This document shows, in pieces, positions 31,604 to 40,788 of a DNA stretch of 64,000 nucleotides. Location: assembly GCF_006715175.1 (NCBI RefSeq), contig NZ_VFMQ01000001.1:620001-684000 (forward strand), written 5' to 3'. Within the stretch, counting starts at the first letter, position 1, and each line of letters opens with the position of its first letter. The DNA comes from Curtobacterium citreum (lineage in GTDB: Bacteria > Actinomycetota > Actinomycetes > Actinomycetales > Microbacteriaceae). A program made the translations under genes and the position numbers. The notes below the pieces were generated by a model. It was not told the DNA's origin. It saw only the letters and a list, made by a program, of their open reading frames with translations, and made no database searches.

Positions 31604-33390
31604 GCGGCCAGACACCCGACGTGACCAGCGACGGCCTGGAGGCCCGTGGCGGCGCCGCCACGCGCCTCCCGTCCGACGCCACGCACGCGACGCAGGACGT
31701 CCTGCTCGACGTCCGCGACCTGTCGGTCGTCTACGAGTCGGCCGGCCAGACGGCCGTCCAGGCCGTCGACCACGTGTCGTTCAGCCTGCGCAAGGGCGAG
31801 TTCGTCGGCCTGGTCGGCGAGTCCGGCTCGGGCAAGTCGACCCTCGGCTACGCGCTCACCCGGCTGCAGAAGCCGCCGGCGCGGACCAACGGCGGCAGCA
31901 TCGTCTTCGCCGGGAGCGACATCCGCGACCTCGACGACGAGGCGCTGCGCCAGCAGCGGCAGGGCGGATTCGCGATGGTGCTGCAGTCCGGCATGAACGC
32001 GCTCAACCCGGTGCGGACCGTCCGCAACCACTTCGTCGACGTGTTCAAGGCCCACGGCCACGTGCCGCGCGAGCGCTGGGACGCGCGGATGCGGGAGCTC
32101 GTCGGCAAGGTGAAGCTGCCCGAGACGATGCTCGCGCGGTACCCCGGGGAGCTCTCCGGCGGCATGCGCCAGCGCGTCTCGATCGCCCTCGCGCTGTCGC
32201 TCGAGCCGCAGCTCATGGTGTTCGACGAGCCGACGACGGCCCTCGACGTGCTCGTGCAGCACGCCGTGATGGACACGATCATCGAGCTGCAGCGCTCCGA
32301 GGGCTTCACGGCGATCCTGATCAGCCACGACCTCGGCATCGTGCTCGAAGCGACCGAGCGCGTGCTCGTCATGCACGAGGGACGGATCGTCGAGGACGGT
32401 CGCTCGCTCGAGGTCCTCCGCGACCCGCAGGACGACTACACGAAGATGCTGCTGTCGCACTACGCGGACCCGCGCGCCGCGGTGGTCTCGCTGCCCGGCT
32501 TCCCCGACCGGTCGCTCCGTTCGTCCGAGGGGGCGACGCGGCAACAGACGACCTCGTCGTTCAGCACCGTCGGGTCCCGCGAACGCAGCGCCGCCCGCAA
32601 CCCGATCGTCGTCGACCACCTCGTGAAGACGTACCCGGCGCCCCGCCGCGGCGAACAGCCCGTGCAGGCCGTCCGCGACGTGTCGTTCACGCTCGAGCCC
32701 GGGCAGTCGCTCGCCCTCGTCGGCCAGTCCGGCTCGGGCAAGTCGACGATCGCGAAGATGCTCACCGGTGTCGAGCAGCCGACGAGCGGCACGGTGCGCT
32801 TCGGCGACACGGACGTGGCTCGTCTGGGCAGGAGGGGCCTGAAGGACCTGCGCTCCGAGGTGCAGATGGTGTTCCAGGACCCCTACGCGGCGCTCAACCC
32901 GCTGCACACCGTCGAGTACATCCTGTCCCGGCCGATCGCGAACTACACGAGACTCCGCGGCCGCGATGCCCGTCGCCGGATGCTCGAGATCCTCGAGACC
33001 GTGGGCCTGGCGCCCGTCGAGCAGTTCGCGCAGAAGCTCCCGCACCAGCTCTCCGGCGGGCAGCGGCAGCGCGTGGTGATCGCTCGGGCGCTCGCGAGCG
33101 ACCCGCAGGTGATCATCGCCGACGAGCCCGTCTCGATGCTCGACGTGACGCTGCGCGCGGGCGTGCTCGCGCTGCTCGAGGACCTGCGCGAGCAGTGGGG
33201 CGTCTCGCTCCTCTACATCACGCACGACCTGCTCAGCGCGCGGCTCATCACCGACGACATCATGGTGCTGCACGACGGCGCCGTGGTGGAGCGGGGTCGC
33301 ACGGCCGAGGTGCTGCAGCACCCGCAGGACGACTACACGGTCGCGCTGCTGGACGCGGTGCCGAACCCGCGGCGGACACTGCTCGCATGA
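31600..33390 (+). CDS. ABC ATPase, fused DppD-DppF type
   Basis: Cytoplasmic energy subunit of 596 residues with two complete cassettes in one chain. First: Walker A GESGSGKST, signature LSGGMRQR, Walker B LMVFDEPTTALDV. Second: Walker A GQSGSGKST, signature LSGGQRQR, Walker B VIIADEPVSMLDV. The connecting stretch (about residues 290-335) is polar. The ATG at 31600 overlaps the permease stop. The first 35 residues are not conserved domain; part of them (LEARGGAATRLPS) is encoded by an in-frame copy of the GGAGGC palindrome family. Confidence 0.93.
   Translation: MSGQTPDVTSDGLEARGGAATRLPSDATHATQDVLLDVRDLSVVYESAGQTAVQAVDHVSFSLRKGEFVGLVGESGSGKSTLGYALTRLQKPPARTNGGSIVFAGSDIRDLDDEALRQQRQGGFAMVLQSGMNALNPVRTVRNHFVDVFKAHGHVPRERWDARMRELVGKVKLPETMLARYPGELSGGMRQRVSIALALSLEPQLMVFDEPTTALDVLVQHAVMDTIIELQRSEGFTAILISHDLGIVLEATERVLVMHEGRIVEDGRSLEVLRDPQDDYTKMLLSHYADPRAAVVSLPGFPDRSLRSSEGATRQQTTSSFSTVGSRERSAARNPIVVDHLVKTYPAPRRGEQPVQAVRDVSFTLEPGQSLALVGQSGSGKSTIAKMLTGVEQPTSGTVRFGDTDVARLGRRGLKDLRSEVQMVFQDPYAALNPLHTVEYILSRPIANYTRLRGRDARRRMLEILETVGLAPVEQFAQKLPHQLSGGQRQRVVIARALASDPQVIIADEPVSMLDVTLRAGVLALLEDLREQWGVSLLYITHDLLSARLITDDIMVLHDGAVVERGRTAEVLQHPQDDYTVALLDAVPNPRRTLLA
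31632..31675. repeat. GGAGGC-family palindrome inside the ATPase gene
   Basis: A palindrome centred on GGCGCC (31651-31656) has a perfect 18-base core and GGAGGCC / GCGCCTCC outer arms with a few mismatches. It matches the dispersed intergenic palindromes in this window yet lies within codons 11-26 of the ATPase gene and keeps the frame. Confidence 0.75.
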
Positions 33391-34259
33391 GCACCCTCCA
33401 CGCGTTCCCCGTCGTCGCGCCGTTCGGCCACCTGCCCACCCCCGAGGGAGTCGACACCGTCGGCATCGACCTGCCCGTCGGGCGGCTCACCGCCTACCGC
33501 GTGGTCCCGGACGGGCCGTCGAAGGGCGTCGTGCTCGTCGTCCCCGGGTACACCGGCTCGAAGGAGGACTGGCGCACCTTCATGCCGCTCCTGCGCGAGG
33601 CCGGCTGGACCGCGGTCGCGATCAGCCGCCGCGGCCAGGCCGACTCCGCGGCGCCGACGAGCCCGTCGGACTACTCGCTCGAGGAAGAAGCGGCCGACGT
33701 CATCCGGGTCGCCGCCCTGCTCGACGACGGCGCCCCCGTGCACCTGATCGGCCACTCGCTCGGGGGTGTGATCGCACGCGCCGCGGTCATCGCGTCCCCG
33801 CAGTCGTTCCGGAGCGTCGTGCAGTTCTGCTCCGGGCCGTACGGCTGGCCCTACCGCAAGGTCGCCGAGCTGACGATCCTGCACGACACCGGCGGGAACC
33901 TCCGTCAGCTGTTCGACTCGACGAACCCGCTGTGGGCCGGGCGTCCGGACGAGGAGCTCCCCGACGACGCCCGGATGGTCCGCGACCGCTTCGACGCGAC
34001 GAGCCCCCTGAGCGTCGTCGCCGGCGGGCACATCCTCGAGGACCACACCGACTCCTCCGCCGAGCTCCGCGCGACCGGGCTGTCGGTCCTCGTGGCGCAC
34101 GGCGAGTGGGACGGTGCCTGGCCGATCCCGTGGCAGCGGCAGATGGCGGAGGACACCGGCGCCCGGTACGAGGTCGTCCCAACGAGCTACCACGGCCCCC
34201 ACGTCGAGAACCCCGGCGCGACCATCGCGCTGTTCGACGACTTCCTGTCGGCGCACTGA
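33387..34259 (+). CDS. Alpha/beta hydrolase
   Basis: 290-residue hydrolase fold protein. The nucleophile elbow GHSLGG (residues about 124-129), an oxyanion-type VVPGYTGSKEDW, an acid in VLVAHGEWDGAW and a terminal catalytic-type His in SYHGPHVENP are all visible. It has no signal peptide, so it acts in the cytosol. Coupled by ATGA overlap to the ATPase gene and followed by a beta-glucosidase, it may cleave acyl esters from imported glycosides (inference). Its stop region CGGCGCACTGA is duplicated directly downstream. Confidence 0.82.
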   Translation: MSTLHAFPVVAPFGHLPTPEGVDTVGIDLPVGRLTAYRVVPDGPSKGVVLVVPGYTGSKEDWRTFMPLLREAGWTAVAISRRGQADSAAPTSPSDYSLEEEAADVIRVAALLDDGAPVHLIGHSLGGVIARAAVIASPQSFRSVVQFCSGPYGWPYRKVAELTILHDTGGNLRQLFDSTNPLWAGRPDEELPDDARMVRDRFDATSPLSVVAGGHILEDHTDSSAELRATGLSVLVAHGEWDGAWPIPWQRQMAEDTGARYEVVPTSYHGPHVENPGATIALFDDFLSAH

Positions 34260-34284
34260 CGCCGGCGCACTGAAAGGACCCATC

Positions 34285-35475
34285 ATCACCACGCTGCAGT
34301 TCCCCGACGGCTTCCTCTGGGGTGCCGCCACCGCCGCCCACCAGATCGAGGGCAACAACGTGAACTCGAACTGGTGGGTGCACGAGCACGAACCGGACAC
34401 CACCATCGTCGAGCCCTCCGGCGACGCCGCGGACAGCTACCACCGCTACCGCGAGGACATCCGCATCGCCGCCGACCTCGGCCTGAACTCCTACCGGTTC
34501 AGCATCGAGTGGGCGCGCATCGAGCCCGAGCGCGGGTTCGTCTCCCGCGCCGAGGTCGACCACTACCGCCGGATGGTCGAGGCCTGCCACGACGCCGGCA
34601 TCGAACCGATCGTCACCCTCATGCACTTCACCGTGCCGCGCTGGTTCGAGCGCGACGGCTTCTGGCGCGCCGACGACGCCGCGGACCTGTTCGCCCGCTA
34701 CACCGAGGCCGCGCTGCCCGTCGTGCAGGACGGGGTCCGCTTCGTCTGCACGATCAACGAGCCGAACATCGCCGCGATGCTCGCCGGCGGCGAGGACGCC
34801 GCGAACCTCGTCGCGTACGGCCTGCCGAACCCCGACCTGCACGTGGCGGACCAGCTGCTCGCGTCGCACCGGCGCTCCCGCGAGGTCCTGTCGCAGGTCC
34901 CCGGCATCCAGTCCGGCTGGACCATCGCCACGCAGGCGTTCCGCGCGAACGGCGAGCCCGGGTCCGAGGAGATGCTCCGCGAGTACGGGTACCCGCGCGA
35001 CGACTGGTACCTCGAGCAGGCCGCCGGCGACGACTTCCTCGGTGTGCAGGCCTACACCCGCACCTTCATCGGTGCCTCGGGCCCGGTGCCGGTCGCGGAC
35101 GACGTCGAGACGACCCTGACCGGGTGGGAGTTCTACCCCGAGGCCTCGGCCGACGGACTCCGCAGCGCGTGGGAGCTCTCCGGTCACGTCCCGCTGATGA
35201 TCACCGAGAACGGGATCGCCACGGCCGACGACTCCCGCCGGGTCGCCTACACGCAGGGCGCCCTCGAGGGCATCCACCGCTGCATCGAGGACGGCATCCA
35301 GGTGCTCGGCTACCAGCACTGGTCCCTGCTCGACAACTACGAGTGGGCCTCCGGCTACCGGCCGACCTTCGGGCTCGTGGCGTGGGACCGGGAGACGTTC
35401 GCGCGGACGCCGAAGGACTCGGCGCGCTGGTACGGCCGGGTCGCGCAGGCGAACGCGCTCGAGACGCGTCGCTGA
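34285..35475 (+). CDS. GH1 beta-glucosidase (6-phospho or free) with apparent ATC start
   Basis: Retaining glycosidase of about 396 residues, on the short side for GH1. Opens TTLQFPDGFLWGAATAAHQIEG; acid/base Glu159 in CTINEPN and nucleophile Glu308 in MITENG; GYQHWSLLDNYEWASGY near the end. No ATG, GTG or TTG lies in frame near the N terminus: the codon six bases after the AAAGGA ribosome-binding site (34273-34278) is ATC at 34285, where an ATG would give the expected MTTLQFPDGF. It may start at ATC, at CTG 34270, or the base may be a mutation or error. It should hydrolyse the glucosides imported by the preceding ABC system. Confidence 0.85.
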   Translation: MTTLQFPDGFLWGAATAAHQIEGNNVNSNWWVHEHEPDTTIVEPSGDAADSYHRYREDIRIAADLGLNSYRFSIEWARIEPERGFVSRAEVDHYRRMVEACHDAGIEPIVTLMHFTVPRWFERDGFWRADDAADLFARYTEAALPVVQDGVRFVCTINEPNIAAMLAGGEDAANLVAYGLPNPDLHVADQLLASHRRSREVLSQVPGIQSGWTIATQAFRANGEPGSEEMLREYGYPRDDWYLEQAAGDDFLGVQAYTRTFIGASGPVPVADDVETTLTGWEFYPEASADGLRSAWELSGHVPLMITENGIATADDSRRVAYTQGALEGIHRCIEDGIQVLGYQHWSLLDNYEWASGYRPTFGLVAWDRETFARTPKDSARWYGRVAQANALETRR

Positions 35476-35492
35476 CGCGACCCCACGACGGA

Positions 35493-35528
35493 CTGGAGGC
35501 GCGGTGCCAGCTGGCACCGCGCCTCCAG
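35493..35528. terminator. Perfect 36-bp palindrome between convergent operons
   Basis: A loop-less palindrome centred on CCAGCTGG, arms CTGGAGGCGCGGTGCCAG. It sits 17 bp after the GH1 stop and 5 bp from the stop of the opposing ankyrin gene, so it can end both the glucoside and the EPS operons. Member of the GGAGGC family. Confidence 0.85.
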
Positions 35529-35532
35529 CTCA

Positions 35533-36423
35533 TCAGGTGGTCGCGTCCGGAGCGGGCCGGTCGAACCAGGCGAGCAGCGCCTCCTCGGCCTTGCGCGAGC
35601 CGCGCTCGCGCGCGATGTCCAGGGCGGTCCGGCCCGCTGCATCCGGCAGCGTGACGTCCGCACCGCGCTCGAGGAGCGCCTCCGTCGTGCCGCGACGGTC
35701 GAACCAGGCCGCGGCGTGCAGCGGGGCGAAGCCCCATCGGGTGTCGACCTCGTCGATGTCGGCCGGGTCCGCCCCGAAGCCGTCGAGTTCGAGTGACAGC
35801 CCGCCGACGTCTCCGTGGCCCGCAGCCCGCACCGCGGGGGCGGCCCACTCGAGCCAGCCGTCCGGCACCGGGCCGTGCCAGCCGTGGACCGGACGCTCCT
35901 CGAGGGCGGCCCACTCGAACTCCGCGACCGGCCGGACCTCGATCACCACGTCGCGGAAGTGCACCGCGAGCTCGCCGGTGGGGGAGAGCAGCAGCCGGAG
36001 CTCCCACACGTCGGCGTCCACGTGCGCGATCTCGCCTCGGGACACCTGCACGTCCCCCGCGAGGACCGCCAGCGCTGTCGTGTCCGCCGGCTCGAGGACC
36101 GCACGGTGGAACTCGAGCGTCACGCGGGCGTGGTTCCACCGGCGCCACAGGCCGTCCGGGGTGTCGAGGACCTCGTCGGTCCGGACCACGACGGCCGCGC
36201 GCACGGAGCTCGTGGGGGCCTCGTCGATGCCCGCGGTGTCGCCGCCTGGTGTCTCGGTCACCTGCCATTCGGCGATCCTGGACTCGTTCCAGGAGACCGA
36301 GGCGAGTGCGGCGACGGACGGCGGGGCATCGGTGACCAGGCGCGCGAGGTGTTCGGCGTAGCCCTCGACGTCTTCGAGGGACACGTACCCGACCCCGGGC
36401 CAGCCCACTCGACTCCATCGCAC
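35533..36423 (-). CDS. Ankyrin-repeat protein, last gene of the EPS operon
   Basis: 296 residues. The last 90 residues hold two to three ankyrin repeats (GFAPLHAAAWFDRRGTTEALLERGADVTLPDAAGRTALDIARERG). The first 200 residues form an unrecognised domain rich in beta-like alternation. No signal or membrane segment. GTG at 36423 is chosen; it lies 10 bp after the GT2 stop, so the gene is probably the tail of the EPS operon. The function is unknown; ankyrin repeats usually bind another protein. Confidence 0.7.
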   Translation of the reverse strand: MRWSRVGWPGVGYVSLEDVEGYAEHLARLVTDAPPSVAALASVSWNESRIAEWQVTETPGGDTAGIDEAPTSSVRAAVVVRTDEVLDTPDGLWRRWNHARVTLEFHRAVLEPADTTALAVLAGDVQVSRGEIAHVDADVWELRLLLSPTGELAVHFRDVVIEVRPVAEFEWAALEERPVHGWHGPVPDGWLEWAAPAVRAAGHGDVGGLSLELDGFGADPADIDEVDTRWGFAPLHAAAWFDRRGTTEALLERGADVTLPDAAGRTALDIARERGSRKAEEALLAWFDRPAPDATT

Positions 36424-36433
36424 GGTCTCGACG

Positions 36434-37375
36434 TTACCGGTGTTCCTGCGGCACCGGGCGTGCGTACTCGCGGACCGGCCGGCCTGACCACGCTGCCACG
36501 ACCCCGATCCCGCGGAGCAGGGTGCGCAGCGCCGCGGCACCGCGCTGCTGGCGGTTGACCAGCGGCGCAGTGACCAGCCGGCCGGAGCCGACGACGATGC
36601 GCGCGAGACCGCCGAGCAGGACCGCGAAGCGCGCCGGGGCGCTGGTCGCGAGCGCGAGTGCCACGAGGGCTTCGGTGTTGCCGCTGCGGACGGCCCGCCG
36701 GAGGATCCACCTCGGGCGACAGCGCGCCGCCGGGACGGTCTCGTGGACGACGGCACCCTCGCACCAGACGATCCGTCCGCCCCTGCTGGTGAGCTGCCGG
36801 GTCAGCATGATGTCCGACCCGCCGGTCGTCCCCAGGCGGAGGTCGAACCGGAGGTCGCGAGCACGCAACGCGTCGACGGACAGCAGCAGGTTGTTCGTCG
36901 CCGCAGTCGGGCACGGAGCGCCGTCGGCGAAGTCCGGACGGATGAAGAAGTTGCCGAGGAGCGCCCACCGTGGCGGGTCCACCGCGAACGAGAACTCGAC
37001 GGGTCCGGTCACACCGTCGGCGTCGGAGCGCCGCCGCACGTCCGTCAACCGCAGCAACCAGCCCGGATCGACTTCCTCGTCGTCGTCGACGAAGCAGACC
37101 CAGCGGTACGTGTCGGCGGCGCGGAGCGCAGCGTTGCGCGCGGCGGCGATGCCCGGCGCGGGTTCCGCGACGAGCCGCACCGGGAAGCCCAGCTCGCCGC
37201 GGACACCGTCGACCGCAGGTGTGGCACTGTGCCGCGGGTCGTTGTCCACGACGAGCACGTCGAACGGCGGAGCGTCCACCATCCGCTCGAGCGACCGGAG
37301 GAGTGCGACGAGACCGTCCGGCCGCCGGAAGGTCGCGACGGTGACCAGGATCCCGGCGCGCTGCACGGCGGTCAC
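36434..37375 (-). CDS. Glycosyltransferase family 2
   Basis: 313-residue GT-A enzyme. VTVATFRRPDGLVALLRSLE opens the nucleotide-binding domain, DVLVVDNDPR and WVCFVDDDEEVDPGWL supply the DXD-type metal site, and ARNAALRAA is typical of the family. A hydrophobic stretch near residues 255-275 may attach it to the membrane. The GTG at 37375 overlaps the stop of the preceding GT2 gene (GTGA). It probably adds one sugar to the lipid-linked EPS repeat unit; donor and acceptor cannot be assigned. Confidence 0.85.
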   Translation of the reverse strand: MTAVQRAGILVTVATFRRPDGLVALLRSLERMVDAPPFDVLVVDNDPRHSATPAVDGVRGELGFPVRLVAEPAPGIAAARNAALRAADTYRWVCFVDDDEEVDPGWLLRLTDVRRRSDADGVTGPVEFSFAVDPPRWALLGNFFIRPDFADGAPCPTAATNNLLLSVDALRARDLRFDLRLGTTGGSDIMLTRQLTSRGGRIVWCEGAVVHETVPAARCRPRWILRRAVRSGNTEALVALALATSAPARFAVLLGGLARIVVGSGRLVTAPLVNRQQRGAAALRTLLRGIGVVAAWSGRPVREYARPVPQEHR

Positions 37376-38271
37376 CGGGCGCCCCACTTGGCCGGTGCTG
37401 CGACGGCGGCGAACAGCCTCCGGTAGGTCAACGCTCGCGACACGTCGAGTGGGGCGATCGCCCGCAGCCGATGCAGGTCCGCGATGCGACGACCAGCGTT
37501 CCCCGGCGCGCGGAGCCAGGCTGCGAGCCGTCGAGCCGCAGCGCCCCGCCCCGCCCCGGTGGCGCCGACGGCCTGGTCGACGTGCAGCCGGTACTCGATC
37601 ACGGGGCCGTCGTCGAGCACCAGCGCACCCGCCGCCGCGGCACACAGCGAGTACCAGCGGTCGTGCAACCACCCGGTCGGGACGGACGGTGCCGTCCGGA
37701 CCAGCGCTCCGCTGACCGCCATCGCCGCGCCGGTCGCGACCGGTGTCCGGATCACGGCGTGCAGCTGCGCGTCACGGGTGCGGTCCGCGAAGCGGTCCGG
37801 CCGCGGGTAGAGGTCGCTGAGCAATCCGGGCAGCGGGTCGCCGGAACCATCGATGAGTCGCGCGTCCGAGGCCACTGCCAGGGCATCGTTGCGGACGACC
37901 TGCGCAACCTGTCGCTCGATGCGGTCAGGGAGCCACACGTCGTCCTGGTCCGCGAAGAGCACGACGTCGGACGCGCCGATCCGTGCGTGCCGAAGGGCTG
38001 CGGCGAAGTTCTGTCCGATCCGGGCGAGCAGGGCGTCTCCCGGGACGCCGGGGGTGCTCGCGGCGACGACCCGGACGGGGAGACGGTCCGCGGCGGCCGC
38101 GATGACCTGCCGCGTGGCGGCCGAGGAACCGTCGTCGAGGACGACCAGCTCGTCCAGCGACACGGTCTGTTCCGCCATCGACTCGAGCTGACGGCGCAGG
38201 AGATCACCACCGTCGCGGGTCGCGAGGACGCACACCACGCGGCGGGTGTCGTGGGAGAGGTCAGCGTGCAC
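37372..38271 (-). CDS. Glycosyltransferase family 2, rhamnosyltransferase-like
   Basis: 299-residue GT-A enzyme. VCVLATRDGGDLLRRQLESMAEQTVSLDELVVLDDGSS, then ARIGASDVVLFADQDDVWLPDRIE: the ADQDDVW motif is typical of WbbL-like or alpha-1,3-rhamnosyl GT2 enzymes. The GTG at 38271 lies inside the last codons of the polymerase gene (11-base overlap). It acts on the cytoplasmic face in EPS repeat-unit assembly. Rhamnose as the sugar is only suggested. Confidence 0.84.
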   Translation of the reverse strand: MHADLSHDTRRVVCVLATRDGGDLLRRQLESMAEQTVSLDELVVLDDGSSAATRQVIAAAADRLPVRVVAASTPGVPGDALLARIGQNFAAALRHARIGASDVVLFADQDDVWLPDRIERQVAQVVRNDALAVASDARLIDGSGDPLPGLLSDLYPRPDRFADRTRDAQLHAVIRTPVATGAAMAVSGALVRTAPSVPTGWLHDRWYSLCAAAAGALVLDDGPVIEYRLHVDQAVGATGAGRGAAARRLAAWLRAPGNAGRRIADLHRLRAIAPLDVSRALTYRRLFAAVAAPAKWGAR

Positions 38272-39571
38272 GGACGGTCCTCCTGGATCGGTGGCGGACG
38301 GGGCGGTCGTCGGCGAGGGCGGCCGGCGCGGTGGCGTCCGGCGCGGTGGGAGCCGTGGTCGTCGGTGCCCCGGGGGTCAGCAGGGAGAGCATCAGGACGA
38401 GCGGCACCGTGGCGCGGAACGCGTCGAACGAGCAGAAGACGACGACGACGATGACGCTCAGCGCGCGGACGGTCCGGTCGCCGTTCCGGAACCACGTCGC
38501 CAGGAGTGCGACGAGGGCGACGAGCCCGAGCACACCCTGTGTGGCGAGCGTCGTCACGTACTGGTTGTCGACGGTCTCGAAGCCGTTCTGGTTGAGGTGG
38601 CCCAGCTCACGGAGTGCGAGCTCGGAGCCGTACCCCGAACCGAACAGTGACTGGACGACCGGGCGGCCGAGGAGTGCCGGCGCGGAGTCGATCGACTCCG
38701 CGCGGTTCGTGTAGGAACCCGAGTCCAGCAGGACGGCGACGGCCTGGGCGATGTCATCGCTGCCGACCGCGGCCACCACCGCGGCGACCACGGCGAGCAG
38801 GAGCACCCGTTCGGTGCGGCTGCGCTGGGCCGTCATCGTGAGCCACACCACCGCGGCGCTGAGCGCGAGGACCACGCTCCGCGAACCGGTGACGACCAGG
38901 GTGAGGAGCAGGAGCGCCAGGACGAGGGCCTTCGTCCAACCCGAGAGCCGCTCGTCCATCAGCACGAGGACGGCGCCGAACGCGATGAGGAGTCCGAGCA
39001 GGAGCGGGTGCACCACCGAGCCGGCGGCGCGCAGGAACTCGCCCCCGAGCAGGAAGTTCGGGGACGGCGTCTCGGCGCCGTACTCCCAGACGCCAGGTCT
39101 TCCGAGCACGAACACGAAGAAGAGCGCGAGGACCGACTCGATCACCGCGAACCACACCACTGCACGCCGGACGAACCGGACGTCGCGTGGCGTGCAGCGA
39201 GCGGCCGCGAGCACGGTGCTCAGGGCGACGCCGGCGAACTGCGGGATCTCGGCAGCGGCGCTCGGGCGGAGTCCGCCCAGGAAGACGAGCGCCAGGGTGA
39301 TCGTCACGTGGGCGACCCACAGACCGATCGTCAAGCTCGTCGGGACAGAGGCTCGGAACGACCCGGGGACGAGTGCGGCCGCCGTCGAGAGGACGACCGC
39401 AGCTGCGATCACCGGACCGGTGATCTCGACCGGGATGCCGAACCCGCCGGCGGCGAGGACGAGCCCGATCGCAGCACTGATCAGGAACCCGCGCACGACC
39501 TGCGGCGGGCACAACTGCCGGATGAACACGGCGGCGACCGCTGCGGCGAAGGCTGCGAGGGCGATGGTCAT
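38261..39571 (-). CDS. O-antigen ligase/polymerase-like membrane protein (Wzy)
   Basis: 436 residues with 10-12 membrane segments and, between later segments, the large extracytoplasmic loop expected of Wzy/WaaL proteins (about residues 285-345, including NRAESIDSAPALLGRPVVQSLFGSGYGSELALRELG). VVTGSRSVVLAL in the middle is typical of the O-antigen-ligase domain. The ATG at 39571 overlaps the Wzx stop. Position between flippase and transferases supports polymerisation of EPS repeat units outside the membrane. Confidence 0.82.
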   Translation of the reverse strand: MTIALAAFAAAVAAVFIRQLCPPQVVRGFLISAAIGLVLAAGGFGIPVEITGPVIAAAVVLSTAAALVPGSFRASVPTSLTIGLWVAHVTITLALVFLGGLRPSAAAEIPQFAGVALSTVLAAARCTPRDVRFVRRAVVWFAVIESVLALFFVFVLGRPGVWEYGAETPSPNFLLGGEFLRAAGSVVHPLLLGLLIAFGAVLVLMDERLSGWTKALVLALLLLTLVVTGSRSVVLALSAAVVWLTMTAQRSRTERVLLLAVVAAVVAAVGSDDIAQAVAVLLDSGSYTNRAESIDSAPALLGRPVVQSLFGSGYGSELALRELGHLNQNGFETVDNQYVTTLATQGVLGLVALVALLATWFRNGDRTVRALSVIVVVVFCSFDAFRATVPLVLMLSLLTPGAPTTTAPTAPDATAPAALADDRPVRHRSRRTVRAR

Positions 39572-40788
39572 CGGGTTCCTCCACGCGGCCAGCGGCGTGC
39601 GCAGCGGGCGAACTGCACGCCGCCCGCCGCCGCTTCGGCCACCACCAGGGCCGCCATGGTGCCGACGGCCCCGGAGGACGGTGTCAGGAACGCGATGCTC
39701 GGTAGGGCGACCGCGGCCGCGACCACGGCGGCGATCGCGATCCAGCTGGCCTCTCCCAGTGCGACGAGCGTCAGCCCCCCGCCCCGGTTGCAGCAGACGA
39801 GCAGCGCCAGCGCTGCCGCCCACCCGACGACCGCGCTGTCGGCGATGACTTCCCCGCTGAAGAGCACCGGCACCGCCACCGGCATGGCGACGAGCACGGC
39901 GGCGGCACTGGCCACCCCGAGCGTGACGTTGACCAGGAGCGCGGAACGGAGACGAGCAGACCGCTGCGACTCCAGCGCAGCACCCACCCAACTCTGCAGC
40001 CGCGTCGGCACCGCGGTCGCGACCCCCAGCCCCATGCGCAGGGGGCGGTCGACCGCGGCGTAGACCGGGACCGCGCCCGGGGCGACCAGGCCGAGCAGGA
40101 TCGTCGGAACGGTCGTGGTGCACACGGTGACGGCGCGACCGGCCACCAGGACGCGCTGGTCGAGGACGACTCGCAGGGATGCGCGGAAGTCGGCACCGCT
40201 CGGCCAGTGGGGGAGCCCCGGAACGGTGCCGGCGAGGACGACCGTGGTCACCGCCGCGACGAACAGGCCACAGCCGTAGGCCTCGAGCGGTCCACCACCG
40301 GCGACGAGCAGTGCGCCGCCGAGCACGCAGACGGCGCGGGGGAGGCTGTCGACCAACAGGATCAGCTCCGGTCGGTTCACGCCGACGAGGTACCAGCTCG
40401 GCGTGAGGGTCGCGAGCACGAGTGCCACCGCGCACAGTGACGCCGCGACGGGCGCAGTCTGCGCGAGCACCGCGGCCGCGAGGGCCGCGAGCGGGGCGAT
40501 CACGGCCACGGCCACCAGGCGAGACGCCAGCGACCGGCTGTACAGCGTGCGACGACCAGCGGGATCGCCCGCGACGCGTTGCGGACCGATGACGCCCCAG
40601 CCGAGCTCTGCGAAGACGGCACCGGTCCCGCCGGCTGCCAGGCCGATCGCGACGTCACTCCACCCCGCGGCACCGTACTGGTCCGCGATCGCGGGGAGCG
40701 CCACGAGCGGGGAGACCGCGGACACGACCGGCACGAGGACGAAGCTCGCAGAGCGCGAGATCTCACGGAGAGCAGCGTTCGAAGGCAC
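39568..40788 (-). CDS. Polysaccharide flippase (Wzx/MATE-like)
   Basis: 406-residue polytopic protein with about 12 membrane segments, few charges and the general layout of Wzx exporters, flipping lipid-linked repeat units. The start is set at GTG 40788: on the minus strand TGCTAGGTT, an extended -10, ends six bases before it and there is no Shine-Dalgarno, so the gene may have an internal leaderless promoter inside the EPS operon. A TTG in frame at 40794 is possible but lies in that six-base gap. The stop overlaps the polymerase ATG. Confidence 0.78.
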   Translation of the reverse strand: MPSNAALREISRSASFVLVPVVSAVSPLVALPAIADQYGAAGWSDVAIGLAAGGTGAVFAELGWGVIGPQRVAGDPAGRRTLYSRSLASRLVAVAVIAPLAALAAAVLAQTAPVAASLCAVALVLATLTPSWYLVGVNRPELILLVDSLPRAVCVLGGALLVAGGGPLEAYGCGLFVAAVTTVVLAGTVPGLPHWPSGADFRASLRVVLDQRVLVAGRAVTVCTTTVPTILLGLVAPGAVPVYAAVDRPLRMGLGVATAVPTRLQSWVGAALESQRSARLRSALLVNVTLGVASAAAVLVAMPVAVPVLFSGEVIADSAVVGWAAALALLVCCNRGGGLTLVALGEASWIAIAAVVAAAVALPSIAFLTPSSGAVGTMAALVVAEAAAGGVQFARCARRWPRGGTR

